From Chrysopilus asiliformis (Eukaryota; Arthropoda; Insecta; Diptera; Rhagionidae), in the NCBI GenBank assembly GCA_964034945.1, contig OZ035962.1, positions 33,011,943-33,075,942 on the forward strand: DNA of 64,000 nucleotides, in the 5' to 3' direction. A program made the position numbers and the translations under genes. Position 1 is the first letter of the stretch. Each line of letters starts with the position of its first letter. Positions 54,253 through 64,000 of this stretch are shown here, piece after piece. The notes beneath the pieces are model-generated. The model worked only from the letters and a program-made list of their open reading frames with translations. It was not told the DNA's origin and made no database searches.

Positions 54253-55790
54253 AAACTGTGCATGTATAAAATGGAAAGGAAATAATATTTTGCAAGACTT
54301 ATTTAAGTCATCTTTATCTTACTATTCATAGAATCCTTAGCTATTTTTAATTTTAAAGGAATTTCGATACGAGGGATGAAAGTGAACGCCGAAAGCGATT
54401 TTCGCAGAAACAAGGACAAAATATGGAGGTTTCACGAAAACATACGAAGGCCACAAAGTATGACTTTGATTCCCTGAAAAGTCGATTTACTTTTTGTAAA
54501 GTTTACAAATATCGTTCTTTCATTTTCACAAAGAAATATACTTTCCCAATTTTTGCTTCGGATTTTCTTATAGATCCTCTTTAAGGGACATGTATAAAAA
54601 AAACCTGCTTTTTCTTTTATAGGACGCGAAATGAGATTTTCATTTTACATGTTTTTCCGTTGTTCATCTGTTCGCAACATAGCACTTACAATCAGGACAA
54701 AGAAAACTCCCTTTATGATCACCGAAAAAATACAATACAAGAATACGTGTACTGATTTTAGTTATGTATTTTGCATATATGTAAAATGTACAAATCGTAT
54801 AGACATTCCCATATAAGATTATGTTGGCTATGCTCTGATTTGATGCCATCATCCCATGCGTTGGTAAATAGATCAAAGAGAAAAATTTTCTTTTTGTTCT
54901 GAGCGTAACCTAATTGGATTCTGTGAAATGTAAAGCATTCAACAAGGACGAATTTCTTTGAGTCGTACATCGATAGGATAGAAAGATGTTTGGTTAGATA
55001 TTCCCTTCAATTTGGAAATATTTGTTAAAAAAAAGACATATACCACGATTAAGTTACTGAGTGGCGGATCATTTTTGCACATATATGTTGTATTCATGTT
55101 GGCTTTCATGTTGTGGATTTTGTTTATATTCTAATGCTCAATTTCAAAATCAAATAAAATTTTGATTACGCATAAAACGTTGTACCTTTTCCCAGGAATA
55201 TCATTTCACATGAACAACATTTTGTACCCATGGTATGGTAAGGTGAATTTAAAACTAATTTATTTCTCATATTTATATTCATTATTGTGTTGAGATAACT
55301 TGAAAAATTGCGAAGATTTTAACAACAAAATAAATCTGATTCACTATGCATTTGAACTTTATATCAAAAAATAGATGTTGCTCACGTAATATGTCTTCAA
55401 ATAGTTACTTTTGTTCTGACAGGACAGTGATTGGTCATAAATAACGGACCTAAAGCAACATCAGGCACGCATCCAGGGGGGCTGAGGGCTCCCCCCGAAC
55501 TATTACCCTATATAACCCTATGACGCTAATTTCACCTACAACTAGCCAAGATGCAATTATCGGTAACCTTATTAAACGGTACTATAGGGTCTTGCAATTG
55601 GAACGACGCATTTTTGTAATTTAATAAAAAAGACTTGTATGAAAGATATTGAGCTAATTACTTTCTTATATGAAGTATAATAAAGTATTGTATTCATGAA
55701 AAATTGCGACCTCTTAATTTTTCCTAAAGAACATTTCCCAAGCACACCTGAGTCGATTGGAGCATTATTACAAAAATGTCTATCTGTCTG
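54253..55790. other. no gene seen
   Basis: No repeat or ORF that I can support. A CAGGGGGGCTGAGGGCTCCC phrase near 55475 is locally GC-rich. Confidence 0.4.
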
Positions 55791-55793
55791 TTA

Positions 55794-56268
55794 AGCGGCC
55801 CCTAGACGTTCAATCTTGCAGTCAATCATGCTGTCACAGCAAAAAGCTTATTTGCGCTAGACGCTCAATCATGCACGCAAGCATCAGTTAATTCGAAAAA
55901 GCCAAACCGACAGCACAAATATGAATTTAAAAAATTTTTGTCCTTATATTTTTCGCTTTTCGTCATCCACAACTCACTTCTTTGTCTGTATAACTCTAAA
56001 AAGGATTCCCAAAAAACTTTGTCTTTTATATGCGACATCTTTTCACTACTAAAAGTTACGTTGAAATGACGAATTGATTGACAGCTTCGCCATACATGTT
56101 CAAGCATGCTGGCATTCACAAAGCTCCCTCGAAAAATATCAAAATGATTTTGATATTTGCCAGCATGCTGTCAATCAGGAAATTTGCATGACAGCATCAC
56201 CATAGACGTTCAAAATGCTGTCACAGCATGCGATGATTGACTGCAAGATTGAACGTGTAGGGGCTGCT
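55794..56268 (-). mobile_element. 475-bp Harbinger-type deletion derivative carrying a MADF fragment
   Basis: Inverted ends AGCGGCCCCTAGACGTTCAA and AGCAGCCCCTACACGTTCAA continue as TCTTGCAGTCAATCAT. Direct TTA copies flank it (55791-55793, 56269-56271). A minus-strand MADF fragment is inside, as in 9607-9961 but from a different family (different ends). Confidence 0.85.
55865..56038 (-). pseudogene. MADF-domain fragment
   Basis: From the ATG at 56038: MSHIKDKVFWESFLELYRQR then SELWMTKSEKYKDKN. The FLELYRQRSELWMTKSEKYK block fits the first half of a MADF domain (FIxLYxxxPxLWxxxxxxYxx). After KDKN the frame soon becomes unrelated as it enters the right half of the MITE. PIF/Harbinger elements of insects encode a MADF protein beside the transposase. 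Confidence 0.65.
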
Positions 56269-56271
56269 TTA

Positions 56272-57010
56272 GGCTGTGTACCAGATTTCTCCAAAAATAA
56301 TAGAGCTAGAGTCATGAAATGACGTATTTGGTCCTGGAATGGGACGATCCTATCAACTTTTGGTGGAAATCCGGTAACTGGAAGTAACCAAAAAAAATTT
56401 TTTATACCCTATATGATAAATCAAATAGAAGTATTCTCGATTTAGTATGCCATTTGTAACGCATCGAACCAATCATCGGACACAAAAATGAACTACTACA
56501 GGGTGTTAGGGATGGCAAAAAATTTTGATTTCCACATGCAGGTCCGTCTGTCTGTCCGTCTGCCTGTCTGTTTGTCTGTCCGTCTGCCTGTATGTTTGTC
56601 TGTCGGTGAACACCATAATTGTCGAAAGGATTGAGCTGGAGACTTGAAATTTTGTATGGTTACATTTCTCGTAAATGGCTAGGCTAAGCTCTTCAACGGG
56701 CAAAATCGGACCAGTCCGTTCCGCCTCTCTCATAGAAACGAAACAGTTTTTTGCAACTTTCTCAAAAAACAGTAAGTTACATTGAAAAATTTATTAAGAT
56801 AAAATGAGTTTAGAATAGAATTTTACATAACTCGTCCATACATCAAAATCCAATTAGACCACTGCTTCCCTCTCTCTCTATTAAAAAAAAAAACATTTTG
56901 TCTGTAGCTTTTATGTTTAAAAATCGCGGTTTCGTTTTTTGATGTTTACGCTGACACTACGTGTTTTCAGTAGTATTACGTGTGATGAAAGTTGAAGACA
57001 GTAAACTTTC
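56272..57010 (+). repeat. repeat X copy interrupted by a V2 insertion
   Basis: 56272-56390 and 56915-57010 together match 50930-51110 (GGTCCTGGAATGGGACGATC, GGAAGTAACCAAAA, then AAAAATCGCGGTTTCGTTTT, ACTACGTGTTTTCAGTAG). The 56391-56914 interval is V2. Confidence 0.75.
56391..56914 (-). repeat. V2 dispersed repeat with both ends defined by an empty site
   Basis: From TATACCCTATATGATAAATC through TTTGTAACGCATCGAACC, CTACAGGGTGTTAGGG, a CCGTCTGTCTGTCCGTCTGC tract (56542-56605), GAGCTGGAGACTTGAAATTT, TTCTCGTAAATGGCTAGGC and two C-rich modules to about 56910. Comparison with the uninterrupted repeat X at 50885-51120 shows that V2 inserted as a unit of about 520 bp. Short A/T runs at both ends hide the exact target duplication. 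Confidence 0.75.
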
Positions 57011-58695
57011 CTACACTTTTGTCTTTTACTAGAACTCGATATCTTAGGCAGCTATCGAGATAAAGTGTTATTCAATCAAATGTCCTCCACGGAAACACTA
57101 AACCCAATTTTCCATGATTTTTTTCGCATAAAGCGGTCGATATCCCAGCAATTTCGTGTTGAATATTGGTCCTGAGGTCGCCTAAAGTTTCTCAAGTTTC
57201 CCCCCAATTCTATTAATCGATTATTCAAAAACATGATCAATTTAAAGGAATTATTTGCTAAAATCAAAAACTGGTGAGAAACTATTGATTTACATTTTTG
57301 CCGCTTGATAAGGTAGTGTACATCGAGATTGAATTCAAAAAAAATTTTGTGATTTTCATAAAATACTTTAGATTAACACTATGTGACAAAATTTATGTGA
57401 AGTAATAATTTATCTCTAAATTATTAATCAATGCCATAGAAAACATTGATTAAATGTAGAGGTTGGCAAAGGAGAGTCAACAAATTGAATAAATAGAATC
57501 GATTTATGATTTAAAATATGAAAATATTCACATGCGGATCTCCTCAATCATTTAAAAAACAGTGACTTTACCGGAAATTTAAGATTTTTTTCTATATAAC
57601 ATTGAAGAATATCAAGAAAAGACGACATCATATAATTGGCTATAAATTAAAAAAAGCTAAACAGTGTATGCTAATAAATTGAACCCGGTGACTTGTTCAG
57701 AGTCAGTCAATAGGCCATTAATCCTTTGGTAGTAGCTAAAAAATTGTTGACACGATTCGGGTCTCTCTAATTGATAGCCTCATAAAAGTCGGACATGATT
57801 TACGGAACGCACTAATATATTTTAGATCGATAATATTTCATTTAAAGATTGCTTGAATGGATTATTGGTCGTCTTTCCTAATGAAAATCCTTTTGGCTAC
57901 GAAGAAATATAATAACAATGGATTATAAATCTACCGCCGATAAAATGTATTAGATTTTGAAGTGAATTTTTTATTAAATTTAAATTTTAATATTAGAAAA
58001 CCACAAATATTGGATTTCAAGATCTTAAATCGGTCAGATAATTGTTTATTTGAAAAGGTTTTGCATTTTGATTTAAATTCCCGTTAACTTAATTTAAAAT
58101 AAAAGAATCAATTTATCCATTGTTTCCGCTAAATATCCTAACTAGGCGTTGTGCCCAGTATTGTGTCGGTTTTTTACGTCAAGTTATTTACGCAGTTTCA
58201 TACGCGTAAAAACCTTCGAATTCAACATAAAAAACATAAATAATTGAAATTCGGTTATATTTTTCATGATAAGAATAAAAATTTGTGGTGAATTTTGATA
58301 TTGTGGTATGAAAAAATACAGTGCGTCTTGAAAATATTATGAAATATGGGAAAGAATGGTGAAATTTTTATCTGTTGTGTTTTTTACTAAATTTTTATTT
58401 CTAATTTTTTATGAAGTTTTCTTGCTTTAGACGATCTTGATAGTCGAAAATAATAATTTGTGTGTTAAACTTTCGAGTAAAAACATTGTTCTGTGCTATT
58501 TCATGAAAAATCGAATAAAAATGTTCATGATTAAATGGCGACGAATTCCACCGCCACAATAAAGATGTGAGTGATACATCAGGGTTTCAGAAACTCAAAA
58601 CAAAATTGCCAGAACGTGGCACAGTCACATATTTAGTGCTCAGAACATCAAATGTGAAATTCAGTGTGAATGTGTTGTGCATGATTCGATTTCCC
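57011..58695. other. no gene seen
   Basis: AT-rich DNA with no recognisable coding, repeat or RNA feature. Confidence 0.4.
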
Positions 58696-58699
58696 ATTA

Positions 58700-59143
58700 T
58701 GCCTGGAGCCCAATGAACGCAACGCGAACGCACAAACTGTCACAAGTTTGTTCCATAGAAATCATTTGAAGTGAGCACATTGAACGCAGAGAACGCACCT
58801 ACAACGCAAAAGTTTGCAAACTTCTAACTTTGCCGCAGCGATTCTGCGTTGACAGTTGATAAAGTGAAGTTGAGGAAATGTCGGTCGAGAAAAAATTGAT
58901 AGCTTTAGTGCAATAACATACAAATAACAAAGATTAAGACTTTGTTGGTCTTTTGTCGGGACTTTGTTGGCAAATTATCGCTTCAAAATTATCCATTTTT
59001 GTAATTTTGCCAACTTTATACCACTTTATATTATGTCACTTGTACTACTTCACGAGTTGCCATTGGGCTCTGCCGCTGAAATGTTGCGCTGCGTAACAGT
59101 TCACAGCGTTGCAGTTGCGTTCGCGTTGCGTCCATTAGGCTCC
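58700..59143. mobile_element. 444-bp MITE with CGCAACGCGAACGCA-rich ends
   Basis: Inverted ends TGGAGCCCAATGAACGCAAC and TGGAGCCTAATGGACGCAAC continue CGCGAACGCA for nearly 30 bp. No clear target duplication (GCC left, GAG right). GAACGCA-type words are reiterated inside (58780-58810). The end style resembles Harbinger-type MITEs, but the missing 3-bp repeat leaves this open. Confidence 0.7.
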
Positions 59144-59516
59144 AGAGGTTACGTAAAAATTTGGATAAACCAGCATCAACATTGCCGGGAAAACAGGACA
59201 AAAGCAGGAGTTTTACAGCATTTTGGGCGAAAACGCAGGATTGAAAATTTCGCAGGATTTGAGTCGAAAAAACAGGGTTATCCTGCGAGAAGCAGGACAT
59301 ATACGAAGCTTACCAATAGCCCAAAAATTATCAAAATAAATAATATTAAAAATTCAAATGGAAGAAAAATTCAAAAAATTAATATTGTTTTGGGCAAATA
59401 AGACATCTAGAATTGAAATTTAGAATTAATTCTAAAACCAACAAATTCGTTTCAGATACTTTACCTCACAAAGTAAAAATAGTTGAATATACCATTAACT
59501 GTCTAGTATAATTCAC
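59144..59516. other. no gene seen; GCAGGA word cluster
   Basis: 59180-59300 contains several GCAGGAT/GCAGGAC/GGACAAAAGCAGGAG words (AAACAGGGTTATCCTGCGAG) that look like a remnant of a word-reiterating MITE terminus. Nothing else is recognised. Confidence 0.35.
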
Positions 59517-60289
59517 TCCAGCAGCGTAGTCCAAGTGGTAAAGCACTTGGTACCTGTTCGGTGGTTTAATTCCCGAATGCCACACGCTGTGATTCAAGTC
59601 CACTAAACTTGCTTTACGAAATGAGTAATGATAGTTGCCGATTGGTGCTAATGACATCATCGGTCTAGATCAGGCCTGCCCAACCTTTTTGTACTAAAGT
59701 TCGACTTTTTTTAATCCAAGTACATCGAGATCGACCCATATACGTGTGGTTACACGGCCAGAGCAAAAGATACTCCACGTACGGTGCCGCAGTAATCCTG
59801 AAAATAAACCATTTCGCGTCTGCGATAACACGTAGCGTCTCGCATCGCCTAATGTGAACAGGCTCGTATTCAAACAAATTTTAAACATGAGTCAAATTCA
59901 AATAAACCGCGAGAATCTAGTAATTTTCCAGTTTTCAATGCCTACTTTTAATGCAAAAAAACAAAAAAACAGAGAAGTAGATAGTGTGATTACTTAATTT
60001 TCACTTTCCTTTTTTTTTAATATTTGTGTTTACAAAAAAAATTTTTTTAACATTTTCAGTAGATCGCGATCGCCTGGTTGGGCAGCCCTGGTTGGGCAGC
60101 CCTGGTCTAGATTGTTATCACGGCCTCTGTTGTTGATGGGTTGCAACGTAAAAACCTTACAAATATTGTAATTCATCCATGGTTCTCAATCCATGTAAAA
60201 CTGTAGATGTGAAGCAAGGAAGGAATTATTATAAAACCTCAATTAAGGAGGCCCAGGCCTCGAGACCTGTAGCGCCGAGGATGATGATG
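59517..60289 (+). mobile_element. tRNA-derived SINE split by a hAT element
   Basis: Nine-base direct repeats ATAATTCAC (59508-59516, 60290-60298) bracket the unit. The head has a pol III box A-like TAGTCCAAGTGGTAAAG and a box B-like GATTCAAGTCC about 50 bases later. The body continues after the hAT (60113 onward) to a tail GAGACCTGTAGCGCCGAGGA followed by ATGATGATGATA, the tail style of LINE-mobilised SINEs. Without the 434-bp insertion and the duplicated 8-mer it is about 330 bp. Confidence 0.8.
59671..60104. mobile_element. 434-bp hAT-type MITE inside the SINE
   Basis: The ends CAGGCCTGCCCAACC and, inverted, CAGGGCTGCCCAACC (one mismatch) lie between perfect 8-bp copies of GTCTAGAT (59663-59670, 60105-60112), the hallmark of hAT. 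The last 15 bases (GGTTGGGCAGCCCTG) are duplicated in tandem. At 59848-59866 GCCTAATGTGAACAGGCTC resembles the terminus of the Harbinger-type MITE at 38494. Confidence 0.9.
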
Positions 60290-60408
60290 ATAATTCACAA
60301 ATAGAGGAGTTAATTTTCAATCCCTCTCCTCCCTCGTCCACATTCTTCGCAGTGACGTAGATCATGGGGTCACTCTGATTAGATCCAGTCATTGGGCGCA
60401 TCCAACTA

Positions 60409-61032
60409 CCAGAGCGGCTCTGGAGCGAAGCTCAGCTGTCAAAAAAATGCTCAGCTGAGCAGCATTTTGTGTCCTGAATGCACCGCTCATTTATATATGA
60501 GCTGTCATTAAAAGAAATTATTGTTCAAGATGGACCGCGATGTAATTATCTCCGTAACGTTAGAAATTTGTGCTTCTGATACGATAAATCTGGAAGCTAT
60601 TTCACTTTTGGTTGAAGAGTGTAATACTTCAGTTGAAGTCGCCCCAATCCGGAATGCGGCACCCGAAAGAAACCGGGATTATTTTGAGGTGACTATGCCG
60701 AAGTACACTCCCGAACTCTTTCGCCAACATTTTCCGCAACGCCGACTATTTCCATTCCCGTTTGCTCAGCAAGAACTTCCATGAGGCTTCCCGTATTATA
60801 AATAACATAAATAACTATAAATATTATAAATAAAACCATTTATGTATTTCCGTCGTCGTTTTTAGACATGAATTGAGGTTCTGTAATTCTTCATTTGACA
60901 TTTGCTCAGCTACTGAGCGGAGTTCTTTTACGCTCAGAAAAAATGTGAGCTGCTCAGTTGAGCCGCTCTGTAGCGATTGCGTTCAGTAACTGAGCACCTT
61001 TTTCGCTCTAGAGCGATGCTGAGCCGCTCTGG
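60409..61032 (+). mobile_element. 624-bp Harbinger deletion derivative with CCAGAGCGGCTC ends
   Basis: Inverted CCAGAGCGGCTC at both ends, and GCTCAGCTG/GAGCGATGCTGAGC words reiterated in the outer 100 bases on both sides. The plus-strand ORF inside resembles the N-terminus of a Harbinger transposase (separate entry). No exact 3-bp duplication is visible (CTA left, TCA right). Confidence 0.7.
60521..60784 (+). pseudogene. Harbinger (HARBI1-like) transposase N-terminal fragment
   Basis: An 87-residue frame MFKMDRDVIISVTLEICASD.. with DYFEVTMPKYTPELFRQHFP then QRRLF. The YFExxxPxYxxxxFxxHFxxxRxxF pattern is the conserved lead-in of PIF/Harbinger (DDE_Tnp_4) transposases, directly before the catalytic region. 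A second ATG (60530, giving MDRD) may be the real start. The frame ends at TGA 60782-60784, before any catalytic acid, so the core was deleted. Confidence 0.7.
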
Positions 61033-61255
61033 TCATGAATCAAATACAACAGATTGCGCATTGCGCAGGTCCGCCATGTTGGATTTTTGCTCTCAAGAGA
61101 TTGTGACGTCAGCTGCGCGTAGATCTTTAATAAGTCTATGGAAAATTTAGAATTTGTGGTTTTATCTCAGTTTTAAGTGTTTGAAAAGTAATTAAAAGTG
61201 CTGTAATATCAAAACTAACCTCAAGAACTAAGTGTTTAATATTTAAGACATTGAA

Positions 61256-61860
61256 ATGGGTGTTTGTGCCATGTGCAACAACGAAAAGAAAGGCAGTGAA
61301 AAGACGAGTTTCCATACATTTCCCAAGGACAAACTTGTATTGAGGAAATAAACAAACTTCTGTTAAAGAAAGGATACATTTAATATAAAAACTGCGAGAA
61401 TTTGTAGCCTACATTTGGTACCTGATTGCTTCGAAAATAATATGCAGTATGAAATAAGTAAGATATGAGTAAATAGCAAAACTCTAAGTAATGTTTATAT
61501 TTTACAGGGTTTGTACATCATCGAAAATTGAAGGTAAATGCTATTCCAACTTTATTTAGTATTTCCGAAACTTTTGCAACTTCAAGTCAGACAACCAGGA
61601 TGGCTGAAAAGCAGTCAAAACTATTAGTTGCTGATTTATTACAACAAAACGAGGAGCCTTTGCATGACAAAGCAATCAATGCTTATTCATGGGTTCATCA
61701 TGACTGAAACACTGTCTGAATCTTTAGATAATTGTGATATTAAAGTAAAAAAACTTTTTTTCACATCGAGGATGTATTTTCGTATACGTAAATTGAATAA
61801 AGAACTCTGTGAACATTTAACTACAAGAAAAAGGAAAAATAAGAAAATTCTAACCTAGAA
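61256..61860 (+). pseudogene. THAP-domain protein pseudogene (P-element-like transposase or host THAP gene)
   Basis: The ATG at 61256 gives MGVCAMCNNEKKGSEKTSFH then TFPKDKLVLRK, the C-x2-C and FP of a THAP zinc finger. The same frame, after TAA stops at 61349 and 61361, continues RKDTFNIKTARICSLHLVPD then CFENNMQYEI (the C-x2-H part). A 50-base intron with GT..AG ends (61458-61507) then joins in phase to RFVHHRKLKVNAIPTLF, the normal end of a THAP domain. The frame continues to AINAYSWVHHD and a stop at about 61703. A helical stretch in another frame (IKVKKLFFTSRMYFRIRKLN) follows to 61858, as in P-element-like proteins, where a leucine/lysine-rich helix follows THAP. Two stops and one frameshift make it a pseudogene. 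No inverted ends were found. Confidence 0.72.
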
Positions 61861-63535
61861 ATTTTAGCTATGTGTTATGATGTCCTTGCTGCGTATTTTT
61901 GAGACAGCAAACAGATGATTGGGGCATGCTTATCACCTGCCAGTGAGTGCCCCGACCTCTGCCCACACACTCAGTAACTTGGCATGCTAGCTTTATGCCT
62001 GGCTTAGCTCATCGGTTTCGTGGTGTCCTTGTTACTGAACGTGTGAAAAACATCTTCAGAATTTATTTGTACATGCCAAAAATATATGCCACATATCCGT
62101 TTGTCTATCTGTTCGTCTATCGTACTGTCCGTTCGTCTATCCGTACTCATGTCTGTCTGTTCGTCCGACTATCGAATTTTCTAGTCTTTTGACCATTTCC
62201 GAATAAAAATATTTACAACACAATTACCAAAATAACCCCTTTTGTTGACTTAATTATGTATAATGGCCCATTTCCCCCTTCATCATTCAATCTCCCATTT
62301 AAAAAAACTGTTTAATACATTTTCAAATATTTATTCCCGTAAAACAAAATGTCTAGCAAATTCTTTAACATTTTTAGCTCTCAAATAAGTGTTAGCATTC
62401 TACAAAACCCTCGATAATTTAAAGAATGACCATAAACTTTAGAATTTCAAATATGCATAACCTTTATAGATAACACAAAAGAAAATTTACTCACTTTTTA
62501 TCTAGAATTTTACCAATTTATCTGGATCTTTATTCCCGCAGATGTGCACATCTCGGTCACGATGATAATGATTGCTAAAAATTACTCTAGAAACAAAATT
62601 ATGCATATATTAACGTAAAATCCTAAATTCAATATATTTATATATAATATAACGATAAATTTTACTTTCCTTATTGCGAAGATAACTTATTTGAGGCTTT
62701 TACCATATATTCTTATAAATTCTTAAATTTCCAAAACAAGCAAATATAAATAATAATAAAACTTCTTGAAGATTATTCTTCTTGAAACTTCTTGAAAGAA
62801 TTTACTCCAACAGAATCCAATATAATAGTTGATTAAAGAAAATCTTCGAAATTTCCAGATTTTCTAGTTAAATTTATTAGCGAGATGTCCTCAAATGAGA
62901 CTTTCAAAAAACAACGTAACTTCTGTGATAATATTCAAAACTCAAGAATATCGTAGATTCAATTAGCCAATTATTCTGTTTCTAAAAACTGGACCTCTTC
63001 TCTTGAATTTTTAGATTCTATTTCTTCGTTGACAAATTCTAGACAAAATTCTTCTTATGTTCGAATCTTCTTTTTTTTTTATCTTTTTCAAAATCCTCTT
63101 CAAAATTCTTTTTGTATTTAGTCTTCTTTCAAAACAACATATCGGTCGTTAATTCTTATTTTTTGAAAATTTTATTCAACAAAAATTATTTTTGTGAACA
63201 TTAAAAAATTATTTTCAAATCCGTCTGGATTTTTCGATGATAAAAACTGAAGTGTCCTTTTTCAATTTTTTTTCTTTCCCCCCGACCTCTCCGATCAGAA
63301 ATTTTGCTTGCTTTTTATTAAAAAAAATTTCCAGTGAAGTAAAAGTAAAATAACAATGACTTCACACTGGCATACTACAGGGCTTAAACATTCGAAATAT
63401 CTTTGATATTTAGAATGGTTAAGAAAAAATTGCCAGTGATTGTCGTAACTAAACAATGAAACCAACGTGGGGCTCGTCCACACCTGAGTAAGAGTCTCAA
63501 GCCGGGCTTAAGATACGTAACGTACTCGATAATAC
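61861..63535 (-). repeat. probable 3' non-coding/LTR side of the Gypsy-type element
   Basis: After the polyprotein stop at 63536 (minus strand) there is a purine-rich GAGAGGTCGGGGGGAAAGAA at about 63272-63291, a candidate polypurine tract. The AT-rich stretch that follows and the GC-richer block at 61900-62060 could be the 3' LTR. With only one end in the window, the LTR limits cannot be set. Bases 62090-62170 contain CTATCTGTTCGTCTATCGTA, another CTGT-type tract. Confidence 0.3.
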
Positions 63536-64000
63536 CTACGGCTTTAAATCCTTGGCATGATAAACTCCTAAAAGTTTACCGGTATCATCTTCCACCTCGT
63601 ACATGTTTATGCCAATTCTTTTTACTATCTTAGAGCGCAGATACTTCTTGGCCATCTTAGCACTATATCCTTTCGCAGCATCACTCTGAACAAAATTCTT
63701 TCGAAATACCACCTGTCCAGGACTAAAAATGATTTCTCGTGCTCGCAGATTATATGTATTGCGACTTCGTTCTTGAGCTTCCTCTAGTCTCTTCTTTACA
63801 TCAGATCTAAACATTTGTTGTTTCAAACATGAAGGTAATGTCTGCATTTCTCCATCTTCTAATACATTTAACTTCTTAAGCAACGCATATTCAGATCCGT
63901 GCGTGATCATTCTCATTCCGAAAAGAACCTCGTAAGGAGAAGAAGATGTTGCCTGATGTAGAGAACTGCGTATGGAACTAGCTATAGCACCTAGATTTTC
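63536..64000 (-). CDS. Gypsy-type retrotransposon polyprotein, C-terminal end (integrase), partial
   Basis: The frame is open from the window edge at 64000 to the stop at 63536 (about 154 residues). It begins inside the integrase core end (SSIRSSLHQATSSSPYEVLF then GMRMITHGSEY) and continues through a helical linker (EEAQERSRNTYNLRAR) into an integrase C-terminal domain: FSPGQVVFRKNF, GYSAKMAKKYLRSKIVKRIG and YEVEDDTGKLLGVYHAKDLK. That order is the usual end of Ty3/Gypsy Pol. No stop or shift is seen in the part present. Gag, protease and reverse transcriptase would lie beyond the right edge. No envelope-like ORF follows the stop. Role: joining of the retroelement cDNA to host DNA. Confidence 0.88.
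   Translation of the reverse strand, partial: ENLGAIASSIRSSLHQATSSSPYEVLFGMRMITHGSEYALLKKLNVLEDGEMQTLPSCLKQQMFRSDVKKRLEEAQERSRNTYNLRAREIIFSPGQVVFRKNFVQSDAAKGYSAKMAKKYLRSKIVKRIGINMYEVEDDTGKLLGVYHAKDLKP

Noticed and set aside
59517..59620. A functional tRNA gene
   Set aside because: Box A- and box B-like words are present, but no cloverleaf with a paired acceptor stem can be drawn, and the unit continues into a SINE body with target duplications.
62090..62170. Coding sequence with LFVYRTVRSSIRTHVCLFVR
   Set aside because: Arises from a CTGT/CTAT tetranucleotide-like tract.

Overview
This window looks like AT-rich intergenic DNA from an insect, most likely a fly or mosquito relative (Diptera). 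The transposon families are all animal types: CACTA/EnSpm, PIF/Harbinger with MADF, pogo/Tigger with a PHD finger, Tc1, mariner, DD41D, piggyBac, hAT and Gypsy. There is a tRNA-derived SINE, and introns are short (50-90 bases) with GT..AG ends. Several dispersed repeats are built like ones I remember from mosquito, muscoid and Drosophila genomes. No complete host gene, rRNA, tRNA gene or CRISPR array is visible. Four short stretches could be host exons, all weakly supported.

Layout. (1) 953-7937 is an almost complete CACTA-type element on the minus strand. It has matching termini, a 2-bp TA target duplication, subterminal repeat arrays, a seven-exon gene (7365 to 4212) that can be read through its introns in frame, and an uninterrupted 811-residue zinc-finger/DDE transposase (4200 to 1765) starting 11 bases after the first gene's stop. 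It sits inside an older dispersed repeat. (2) 9-21 kb is nested elements: a MADF-bearing Harbinger derivative, a pogo-like element with its PHD finger split by another insertion, a non-autonomous CACTA relative, and a 3.7-kb pair of piggyBac-like ends around the last two. (3) 20-47 kb is a MITE field (hAT, pogo, piggyBac, Harbinger, long foldbacks), copies of two related tandem-GTCC/GTCTG repeats (called V1 and V2 here), a broken DD41D transposase and a broken Myb/SANT-like ORF. (4) 47-54 kb holds a recognisable Tc1 element with an intron, a mariner remnant, a piggyBac deletion derivative that keeps only its cysteine-rich C-terminus, and a Tigger deletion derivative that keeps only the C-terminal tail. 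(5) 55-64 kb holds another MADF Harbinger derivative, a V2 insertion whose empty site is present elsewhere in the window, a SINE split by a hAT element, a Harbinger derivative with the transposase N-terminus, a THAP-domain pseudogene, and the C-terminal end of a Gypsy-type polyprotein running off the window.

Two things stand out. First, the CACTA element looks complete enough to have been active recently, with a two-gene minus-strand layout. Second, at least eight repeat loci from unrelated-looking families share one layout: a tetranucleotide CTGT/CCGT/ACTG tract followed 20-60 bases later by a motif close to GAGACTTGAAATTTTGCAC. I have no explanation for it.
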